12,220 bases of DNA from Alphaproteobacteria bacterium (GTDB lineage: Bacteria; Pseudomonadota; Alphaproteobacteria; Rhodobacterales; Rhodobacteraceae), in the NCBI GenBank assembly GCA_013151535.1, contig JAADIC010000091.1:1-12220 (forward strand), in the 5' to 3' direction. How positions within the stretch are numbered: position 1 is the first letter of the stretch; every line of letters begins with the position of its first letter. The translations under genes were made by a program, and so were the position numbers. The notes beneath the pieces are model-generated. The model was not told the origin of the DNA. It ran no database searches and saw only the letters and a list, made by a program, of their open reading frames with translations. Positions 7,301 to 12,220 of the stretch are shown here, piece by piece.

Positions 7301-7377
7301 GGGCCTGTAGCTCAGTTGGTTAGAGCAGAGCGCTCATAACGCTTTGGTCGTAGGTTCGAGTCCTACCGGGCCTACCA
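7301..7377 (+). tRNA. tRNA with CAU anticodon (Ile2 or elongator Met)
   Basis: A 77-nt cloverleaf including an encoded CCA. The acceptor is GGGCCTG/CGGGCCT, with one G-U at position 1-72 and a U-G at 6-67. The D arm is GCTC/GAGC. The anticodon stem is GAGCG/CGCTT with loop CTCATAA, placing CAT at 7335-7337. The T arm is GTAGG-TTCGAGT-CCTAC and the discriminator is A. It is not an initiator, since it lacks the three G-C pairs next to the anticodon loop. The GGGCC acceptor and TGGTC variable loop resemble tRNA-Ile2, whose C34 becomes lysidine through TilS, more than elongator Met. Automated tools often label such genes Met. Confidence 0.93.
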
Positions 7378-7389
7378 AACGCCTGAAAA

Positions 7390-7740
7390 TCAGGACGGGA
7401 TACCGTCGAATATCGACAGATCAAGCGCAAGGCTTTCCCCCAGCCAGATCGCCCGATCACGGTGATCTGCCAGATGTTCGCCGGTGTCGGGATGGGCGAA
7501 AACGCTCAGCCCGCCCCGGTTCAGCGCCAGCCACGGCAGCACCTGGCCAAATTGCTCGGGTGTGAGCGAAAGCTGGCAGGACCAGCGTGGATGTGGCCCG
7601 ACATTCTGGCGATGCATATGACCGACACCAACGCCAAACGTCGCTGCCGCCGCCTCGCAGAGTTTCGTGGCTCGATCAAAGCTGTCCTGATCGAAATAGA
7701 CATGGGCGTGGTAGCCCTTGATTTTTGATATGTTTTGCAT
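7390..7740 (-). CDS. DOPA 4,5-dioxygenase family protein
   Basis: A 116-residue cytosolic protein of the DOPA 4,5-dioxygenase family, a small ferredoxin-like fold. The recognisable pattern is the N-terminal GYHAHVYFD (9-17), then HMHRQNVGPHPRWSCQLSL in the middle, and SVFAHPDTGEHLADHRDRAIWLG near the C-terminus. The repeated histidines are the likely metal ligands. Length is typical. Fungal and plant members cleave the DOPA ring in betalain or muscaflavin synthesis; the substrate of bacterial members is mostly unknown, possibly another catechol. No strong Shine-Dalgarno precedes the ATG at 7740. The gene ends 12 bp after the tRNA on the opposite strand, and its start is divergent from the phosphatase-like gene. 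Confidence 0.85.
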   Translation of the reverse strand: MQNISKIKGYHAHVYFDQDSFDRATKLCEAAAATFGVGVGHMHRQNVGPHPRWSCQLSLTPEQFGQVLPWLALNRGGLSVFAHPDTGEHLADHRDRAIWLGESLALDLSIFDGIPS

Positions 7741-7884
7741 GGGTTAAAAATAGGCAACTCTTGCGCCATTTCAAGCCGCAGATTTCGGGCGTCCCGCTGG
7801 TTTCGGGGTTTAACAATTCTCGATGTTGTGGAAAAAGGAAGGCTCAATTGCAGTGACATCAATTCCGGGACGGCAGGCAGACAT

Positions 7885-8538
7885 ATGGGCGAGGTTTATT
7901 TTGTCCGCCATGGGCAGGCATCTTTCGGGGCGGTGAATTACGACAAGCTGTCCGATCTGGGCCATCGGCAGGCCGAATGGCTGGGCGCGCATCTGGCAGC
8001 GACGGTCGGGCGGTTTGACCATGTGATTTCCGGCGATCTGATGCGCCATCGCCAGACTTTGGCCGGTATCCGCAAAAACCTGCATCACCAGGAATGTATC
8101 GAGGATAAGCGTCTGAACGAGATGTCCTATTTCGTCATGGAGCAGGCCTGGCGCGAAGAAACCGGCGCGCAATTGCCCGGCAATGCGCTGGCGCTGGAAC
8201 GTCATTTCACCGCCGTTATGCAGGCCTGGGAGCGGGGTGAAATCGCAAATGCGCCGGAAAGCTACGCGGATTTTCAAAGCCGCATCCTGCAATCGGTCCG
8301 GGATATTTCGGCCGAGGGGCAAAAGGTGCTGATCGTCAGTTCCGGCGGGCCGGTCGGCATTCTGATGCGCCATGTGCTGGGCCTTGATCTGGCCGCCACG
8401 ACCGAGCTGATTCTGGGCACTTACAACGCCTCGGTGACGCGGTTCATGGTGCGGGGCGACAGTTTGCGGCTGATGCAGTTCAACGGCATCGCCCATCTGG
8501 AGTTGCCGGACCGCCTGCACGCGCTGACGTTTTTGTAA
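7885..8538 (+). CDS. Histidine phosphatase family protein
   Basis: A 217-residue protein of the histidine phosphatase (phosphoglycerate mutase-like) superfamily. The N-terminal RHG triad VYFVRHGQASFG (R8, H9) carries the phospho-accepting histidine. The second arginine lies in ISGDLMRHRQTL, and the likely proton-donor acid lies in RLNEMSYFVMEQ. The second superfamily histidine, normally in S-H-G-G, is replaced: the sequence reads VSSGGPVG, with S153 at that position. I chose the ATG at 7885 because the family motif begins 4 residues later. Upstream in-frame codons back to 7735 are not family-like and overlap the divergent promoter region. The substrate (a sugar phosphate, phosphoprotein or other ester) cannot be told from sequence. 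It converges with the sensor kinase gene. Confidence 0.88.
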   Translation: MGEVYFVRHGQASFGAVNYDKLSDLGHRQAEWLGAHLAATVGRFDHVISGDLMRHRQTLAGIRKNLHHQECIEDKRLNEMSYFVMEQAWREETGAQLPGNALALERHFTAVMQAWERGEIANAPESYADFQSRILQSVRDISAEGQKVLIVSSGGPVGILMRHVLGLDLAATTELILGTYNASVTRFMVRGDSLRLMQFNGIAHLELPDRLHALTFL

Positions 8539-8666
8539 GGCGCGGCGCTGTTGCTGGCCGAGCTCATCCGGCTTCCGGCGCAATCAGAGAAAACTTGCCT
8601 AAAGACAGACAAAGATTCCAATCCGCCAGACAAAAGCGAGGGACTGGCCGTTTTCACTAAGCGGCC

Positions 8667-10001
8667 CTATCGCGGCAGTCGCAACTCCACCTTCAAACCG
8701 CCGAGACTTTCGCTATCGGAGAGCACCAGCGCGCCGCCGTGACTGCTGGTGATATCCATGGCAATCGCCAGCCCAAGCCCAACCCCGGTGCCCCGGTTCT
8801 GGTTGCGCGCCACATCCAGACGCTCGAACGGGCGCATGGCTTTTTCACGTTGGGCCTCGGGGATGCCGGGGCCGTTATCTTCGATGGTGAAGATGATGTC
8901 AGCGGGCTCAAACTCCAGCAGGATTTCGCATTTTGAACCGTAACGCAGGGCATTTGTCACAAGATTGTCCAGCGCCCGGCGCATGGCCACCGGGCGCATC
9001 GGCACTTGGGCCGGGCGCGCGGGCGCATTGCTTAGCACCAGCGCCACCTCCCCGCCGGCGCGCTTGGCATCCGCAAGCAAATGTTGCGCAAGCTCCACCG
9101 GATCGACAAGTTCTGTCGCCTCAAGCGAATCGCCGCGCGCGAAGGCCAGAAACTCTTCCAGCATCTTTTCCATATCATCCACATCGCGCATCAGGGCCCT
9201 GGTGTCGTCATCCTGCGCCGCCAGCGACAGGCCAAGTTTCAGCCGTGTCAGCGGCGTGCGCAGATCATGACTGACGCCTGACAACATCAGGGTGCGCTGC
9301 TCGATCTGGCGATTAATACGGTTACGCATGTCAATGAAGGCTTGGCCCGCCTGGCGCACCTCGGTCGCGCCGGTGACGTGATAAGGGATATGGCGGCCCT
9401 TGCCAAACGCCTCGGCGGCGCGGGCAAGGCGGCGGATCGGGCGCACCTGATTACGTAGAAAAATGAAAGAAATCAACGTCATAAACAGGGAAACCACGAT
9501 CATCAGCACCAGCAATTGATGTGGATTGGAGGCCGAGACCCGAATGCGGTCAAACTGCACCAGCACCGGCCCCTTGTTGGTTTTCAGATGCAAAACAACG
9601 CTGCCCGAGACCGAGCTGAGGTCAACCAATAACAGGTCCGGCAGCGCCGCGCGCAGGGTTTCAATCACGATGCGCCCGGTCAGATCATCAAAGGATTTGC
9701 GGTTGCCGGTTTGAACCTCGGCCCCCTCCAGCAACCGGGTTTTCAGACGCAGCGGCAGCGCCACTTCGCGCACCGATATGTCCAGCGACGCATCACCTGC
9801 AAGCTGGTTCACATGGTCACGAAACAGCGCCACCTCAAGCGCCAGAGAACCGGTCATCTGGCGGGTCACATCCTCGAAAAACCGCTGAATGAAGACCACC
9901 GACACCGCAAGCTGGATCGCAATCACCGGCAGCACCAGAATAAGCGCGGCGCGGCCATAAAGTCCCTTGGGCAGGATTGACTTGAGCCATTTGAAGTTCA
10001 T
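8667..10001 (-). CDS. Sensor histidine kinase, EnvZ/OmpR-type
   Basis: A 444-residue inner-membrane two-component kinase. TM1 is at about 16-40 (AALILVLPVIAIQLAVSVVF). A periplasmic sensor segment of about 120 residues follows, then TM2 at about 162-183. HAMP spans about 184-235 (RNQVRPIRRLARAAEAFGKG). The HisKA H-box is GVSHDLRTPLTRLKLGLSL with phospho-accepting H245. The HATPase domain has the N-box ALDNLVTNALRYGS, G1 EDNGPGIP (374-381) and G2 NRGTGVGLGLAI. The start is the ATG at 10001, which puts the first membrane helix at the usual place; the in-frame extension to 10169 overlaps the divergent MBL gene. No response regulator gene is in the window, so the partner is unknown. H-box spacing and length match EnvZ-like kinases of Rhodobacterales. 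Confidence 0.93.
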   Translation of the reverse strand: MNFKWLKSILPKGLYGRAALILVLPVIAIQLAVSVVFIQRFFEDVTRQMTGSLALEVALFRDHVNQLAGDASLDISVREVALPLRLKTRLLEGAEVQTGNRKSFDDLTGRIVIETLRAALPDLLLVDLSSVSGSVVLHLKTNKGPVLVQFDRIRVSASNPHQLLVLMIVVSLFMTLISFIFLRNQVRPIRRLARAAEAFGKGRHIPYHVTGATEVRQAGQAFIDMRNRINRQIEQRTLMLSGVSHDLRTPLTRLKLGLSLAAQDDDTRALMRDVDDMEKMLEEFLAFARGDSLEATELVDPVELAQHLLADAKRAGGEVALVLSNAPARPAQVPMRPVAMRRALDNLVTNALRYGSKCEILLEFEPADIIFTIEDNGPGIPEAQREKAMRPFERLDVARNQNRGTGVGLGLAIAMDITSSHGGALVLSDSESLGGLKVELRLPR

Positions 10002-10047
10002 GTTGGGAGCGTAACGCGCGTAGCGTTGCCAAGGCAAGGACCAGAGC

Positions 10048-10989
10048 GTGCAGAGCGACCCCTTCATTACAGACTTCACCCCCGAGATCGGCGTGGCGGT
10101 TGAAATCGCCGCCGGATTGCGCCGCCTGACCGCGCCCAACGCCTCGGCCATGACCTTTCGCGGCACCAATACCTATCTGCTGGGCGAGGTCGACATTGCG
10201 GTGATTGATCCCGGCCCCGATCACCCCGCCCATCTTCAGGCAATCCTCGGCGCGGTCGGTGCGGCGCGCAAGATCAGCCATGTGTTCGTGACCCACAGCC
10301 ATGTGGACCACTCCCCCCTGGCGCGGCAATTGGCGGATATGGCCGACGCCCCGGTGCTGGCGCTGGGTGACAGTTGGACCGGGCGCAGCGCGCTGATGAA
10401 GCGGCTCTCCGAAACCGCGCAATTGGGTGGCGGTGAAGGGGTGGACGCGGATTTCAAGCCGGATATTTGCCTGCATGAGGGCGAGGTTATCAGCGCCCGC
10501 GAATGGTCGCTTGGCGCAATCACCACCCCGGGGCATTTCTCAAACCATCTGTGTTTTGACTGGATCGAGGCCCACGCGCTGTTTTCCGGCGATCATGTGA
10601 TGAGCTGGGCGACGACGCTGGTTTCCCCCCCCGATGGCGATTTGACCGCCTTCATGAACTCACTGGAAAAACTGCAAAAGCGCACAGCCGATCAGCGCTA
10701 TTTCCCCGGCCACGGCGCGCCTCTTGAAGACCCGCATCACATGCTTGCCCATCAGCACGCCCACCGCAAAAGCAGGGAATCGCAAATCCTGGCGGCGCTG
10801 GAAGACGGGGCGGCCACCCCGCTGGCCCTGACCGGGCGTATCTACACCGAAATTCCCGAGGCCCTGATACCGATGGCGGCGCGCAACGTCTTCGCCCATC
10901 TCATTGATTTGGTTGAGAGAAATATGGCAAGGCCGCTTGGCCCGCTTTCGCCAGAAGCCTCATTCCACCTGAGCGGAAAAACACCCTGA
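10048..10989 (+). CDS. MBL-fold metallo-hydrolase, LACTB2-like
   Basis: A 313-residue metallo-beta-lactamase-fold hydrolase. The dinuclear metal-site motifs are in order: THSHVDHS (H83, H85, D87, H88), PGHF (H163), GDHVMS (D182) and PGHG (H222). Residues 235-295 form a C-terminal winged-helix-like extension (HRKSRESQILAALEDGAATPLALTGRIY), the arrangement of LACTB2-type proteins, several of which act as endoribonucleases. Others of this fold hydrolyse thioesters or lactones, so the substrate is open. The start is the GTG at 10048, preceded by AAGGA (10036-10040) at 7 nt. The divergent kinase starts only 46 bp away, so the two may share a control region. Confidence 0.92.
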   Translation: MQSDPFITDFTPEIGVAVEIAAGLRRLTAPNASAMTFRGTNTYLLGEVDIAVIDPGPDHPAHLQAILGAVGAARKISHVFVTHSHVDHSPLARQLADMADAPVLALGDSWTGRSALMKRLSETAQLGGGEGVDADFKPDICLHEGEVISAREWSLGAITTPGHFSNHLCFDWIEAHALFSGDHVMSWATTLVSPPDGDLTAFMNSLEKLQKRTADQRYFPGHGAPLEDPHHMLAHQHAHRKSRESQILAALEDGAATPLALTGRIYTEIPEALIPMAARNVFAHLIDLVERNMARPLGPLSPEASFHLSGKTP

Positions 10990-11018
10990 ATTTCCCGCCA
11001 TGCAGCACACAAACCCCC

Positions 11019-11047
11019 TTGCCCGCCCAAACCCCCTTTGTTATACG
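11019..11047 (+). promoter_or_regulatory. Candidate tRNA-Asn promoter
   Basis: TTGCCC (11019-11024), 17 nt, then TATACG (11042-11047), about 31 bp before the tRNA. The match to sigma70 consensus is moderate. Confidence 0.4.
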
Positions 11048-11078
11048 GACCCCCGCAAGGCCGCGTGGCCCAGCATGT

Positions 11079-11153
11079 TCCGGCGTAGCTCAGTGGTAGA
11101 GCAGTTGACTGTTAATCAATTTGTCGTAGGTTCGATCCCTACCGCCGGAGCCA
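11079..11153 (+). tRNA. tRNA-Asn (GUU)
   Basis: A 75-nt cloverleaf with encoded CCA. The acceptor TCCGGCG/CGCCGGA is fully paired. The D arm is GCTC/GAGC. The anticodon stem is GTTGA/TCAAT with loop CTGTTAA, placing GTT at 11111-11113. The T arm is GTAGG-TTCGATC-CCTAC and the discriminator is G. It is the last feature of core-genome character; AT-rich, island-like DNA begins directly at its 3' end, as is common for integration at tRNA genes. Confidence 0.96.
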
Positions 11154-11181
11154 ATAAATCTTTAAATCACAACATCTTACA

Positions 11182-11213
11182 TGTGTACCTATTTTTGGAA
11201 AAATGTGGGTACC
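11182..11213. repeat. Spaced direct repeats TGTGTACC / TGTGGGTACC
   Basis: TGTGTACC at 11182-11189 is echoed by TGTGGGTACC at 11204-11213, the second copy having two extra G residues. They lie 28 bp past the 3' end of tRNA-Asn, where arm-type binding sites of a tyrosine integrase would be expected. The role is inferred. Confidence 0.4.
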
Positions 11214-11216
11214 TTA

Positions 11217-11238
11217 ATTTGTCACTGCATTTGTCACT
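11217..11238. repeat. Direct repeat ATTTGTCACT, two copies
   Basis: A perfect 10-bp sequence at 11217-11226 and 11229-11238, separated by GC. It could be a pair of recombinase or regulator binding sites near the tRNA-Asn attachment region. Confidence 0.6.
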
Positions 11239-11269
11239 AATTTGATCCAATTGACTTGCATGCGATAAT

Positions 11270-11343
11270 TGTGAATTAGCAATGTGATGACGCAGAGGAT
11301 TGCAAATCCGCGTACACCGGTTCGATTTAGGTACTCACCTCCA
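11270..11343 (+). pseudogene. Degenerate tRNA-Cys (GCA) remnant
   Basis: A 74-nt sequence that folds in tRNA register and keeps the Cys hallmarks: loop TTGCAAA (anticodon GCA at 11303-11305), TTCGATT T-loop, discriminator T and encoded CCA (11341-11343). Every stem is damaged. The acceptor TGTGAAT/ACTCACC has mismatches at 1-72 and 6-67. The D stem GCA/CGC has one mismatch. The anticodon stem GAGGA/TCCGC has an A-G mismatch. The T stem ACCGG/TAGGT has a G-A mismatch and a wobble. The lesions make it unlikely to be functional. It may be left by an integration event at a tRNA-Cys gene, or be a decayed duplicate. Confidence 0.65.
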
Positions 11344-11476
11344 AATAATTCATATAAACTGCTGAATAATATATACTATTTTGCGTGTAATCTCTGTAAA
11401 TTCGCACCTACCCACCCAAAATTTCTCATCACAAATCATAAGTAAACCAAAAAGGGCACACACCGCCTCGCAAACT

Positions 11477-11489
11477 CGCGTATAACGCG
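11477..11489. promoter_or_regulatory. Small palindrome CGCGT-ATA-ACGCG
   Basis: A perfect 5-bp inverted repeat around ATA, about 80 bp upstream of the nuclease gene, GC-rich inside an AT-rich leader. It could be an operator for an island regulator; there is no other support. Confidence 0.25.
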
Positions 11490-11568
11490 ACATTCTTAAG
11501 CTGGCGCGCTTCCCAAAAACGTCTAAACAGTTGCAAGGACAACAAATCCAATAAAGAGAAATTGACTA

Positions 11569-12220
11569 ATGAATAGTTCACCTTGCCCATCGGCGCATCT
11601 CAGTTGCCTAAAAAAAAGGAAGGGGCTAATAAAATCCGCCGACGGAAAGGATATTGAAGTTTGGGATTTTAACTACAAGGACGAACCAGCGGCACTTTCC
11701 GCTTGGGCTGCTCATTTTCGCAGCCACTATTGCCTTGACAAATATATTGATGCCCTAAGAGGCTCAAAGTCGCGGAAAGACTATCTGAACGAGTTTAAAT
11801 TTCCGACTGAAACTGGTGGGTTTGGACCAAGTATAAGGGCTGGTGATTTCGGAGAAATACTTATTGCTGATTTCTTACAATGGGTTCGAGGATTCTGGGT
11901 GCCGCGAGTAAGGTGGGCTTCAAAAGTTATCAGGAATGAATCGCCGAAAGGCAGTGACGTTGTGGGATTTCACGTTAGCAACCCAGAAGCATCCTCCGAC
12001 CAAGACATTATTGCAGTTTTCGAGGTAAAAACAAAGTTCGCAGCTACAAAGGAAAATAGACTTCAAGATGCAATCAATGATTCTGCAAAAGACCATGTAC
12101 GTCTTGGTGAATCGCTCAACTTTATCAGACAAAAACTGTTTGAGCGTGGTGACAGTGCTGACATTCCAATTGTCGATCGCTTTCAAAACCCAACAGACCA
12201 GCCGTACAAAAAAGTATTTG
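11569..12220 (+). CDS. Putative PD-(D/E)XK nuclease, HamA/DUF1837-like, partial
   Basis: An open frame of 217 codons running off the window end. The ATG at 11569 is the first possible start, since an in-frame TGA lies at 11563-11565; AAGAGA stands upstream as a weak ribosome-binding site. The sequence shows a PD-(D/E)XK nuclease pattern: RAGDFGEILIADFL (E96), then KGSDVVGF (D130), then AVFEVKTKF (E152, K154), followed by the helix RLQDAINDSAKDH. This matches my recollection of the C-terminal domain of HamA (DUF1837), the nuclease of the Hachiman anti-phage system, whose active site is also an E-x-K pair. HamA normally pairs with a HamB helicase, which would lie beyond the window. Base and codon use are clearly more AT-rich than the genes left of tRNA-Asn, consistent with transfer. 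The nuclease fold is fairly sure; the Hachiman assignment is tentative. Confidence 0.7.
   Translation, partial: MNSSPCPSAHLSCLKKRKGLIKSADGKDIEVWDFNYKDEPAALSAWAAHFRSHYCLDKYIDALRGSKSRKDYLNEFKFPTETGGFGPSIRAGDFGEILIADFLQWVRGFWVPRVRWASKVIRNESPKGSDVVGFHVSNPEASSDQDIIAVFEVKTKFAATKENRLQDAINDSAKDHVRLGESLNFIRQKLFERGDSADIPIVDRFQNPTDQPYKKVF

Larger units (their letters stand above)
11154..11568. other. AT-rich gap downstream of tRNA-Asn, likely island edge
   Basis: No protein gene is visible in these 415 bp. They hold two pairs of short direct repeats (11182-11213 and 11217-11238) and a decayed tRNA-Cys-like sequence (11270-11343). An AT-rich stretch follows, then a small CGCGT-ATA-ACGCG palindrome (11477-11489). 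The leader of the nuclease gene makes up the rest. Base composition changes abruptly compared with the sequence left of the tRNA. Confidence 0.6.

Noticed and set aside
7810..8583. A 257-codon minus-strand open frame
   Set aside because: It is antisense to the histidine-phosphatase gene, rich in Q, R and H as expected of a shadow frame, and has no motifs.
8646..8666. GGCCG / CGGCC hairpin between convergent genes as a terminator
   Set aside because: Only a 5-bp stem with an 11-nt loop and no adjacent T-run on either strand.
9835..10536. A 233-codon minus-strand open frame
   Set aside because: It overlaps both the kinase and the MBL gene in shadow frames; both of those have complete catalytic motifs.
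11000..11245. An 81-codon plus-strand open frame
   Set aside because: It reads straight through tRNA-Asn and the repeat region; no ribosome-binding site or family signal.
11154..11568. CRISPR array
   Set aside because: The repeats are only 8-10 bp, occur twice each, and lack regular spacers.
11920..12186. An 88-codon minus-strand open frame
   Set aside because: It is antisense to the plus-strand nuclease frame, which is open for 217 codons and carries the PD-(D/E)XK residues.

Overview
The window looks like a chromosomal segment of an alphaproteobacterium, most likely Rhodobacterales (roseobacter/Rhodobacter group). This rests on GC-rich codon usage, the Rhodobacterales-like thiamine-diphosphate enzyme, an overlapping purM-purN pair, DOPA-dioxygenase and TfoX-C family small proteins, an EnvZ-like kinase and alphaproteobacterial-type tRNAs. 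It is an inference from recalled protein families; no search was run.

Layout. (1) 14-2987: a thiamine-diphosphate enzyme of the acetolactate-synthase superfamily, then a FOXRED1/DAO-type FAD oxidoreductase on the same strand. A striking nested inverted repeat containing DnaA-box-like sequences lies between them. (2) 2988-3350: an AT-rich gap, followed by a small conserved-looking hypothetical protein (3351-3761). (3) 3782-5163, minus strand: an Nramp-type Mn(II)/metal transporter (mntH) whose frame is broken by a perfect 5-bp tandem duplication. Its promoter overlaps a Fur/Mur-like palindrome. (4) 5237-7205, minus strand: purM-purN-tfoX-like, a tightly overlapping operon with ATGA and GTGA junctions. 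(5) 7301-7377: a CAU-anticodon tRNA with a good promoter. (6) 7390-10989: a DOPA 4,5-dioxygenase-like protein (minus), a histidine-phosphatase-family protein (plus), an EnvZ-like sensor kinase (minus) and an MBL-fold hydrolase (plus). (7) 11079-11153: tRNA-Asn(GUU).

Downstream of tRNA-Asn the character changes abruptly. The DNA becomes visibly AT-rich and carries short spaced direct repeats. It then contains a full-length but decayed tRNA-Cys-like sequence (11270-11343). The last gene begins at 11569 and runs off the end; it encodes a PD-(D/E)XK-type nuclease domain resembling HamA of the Hachiman anti-phage system. The simplest reading is a genomic/defence island beginning at the tRNA-Asn, with core chromosome to the left. 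The rest of the system, for example a HamB-like helicase, would lie beyond the window.

The core part is mainly housekeeping: purine synthesis steps 3 and 5 (PurN, PurM), metal uptake, and general metabolic or signalling enzymes. The points most worth a second look are the mntH frameshift, the nested palindrome at 1730-1777, the decayed tRNA-Cys and repeats at the island edge, and the partial nuclease.
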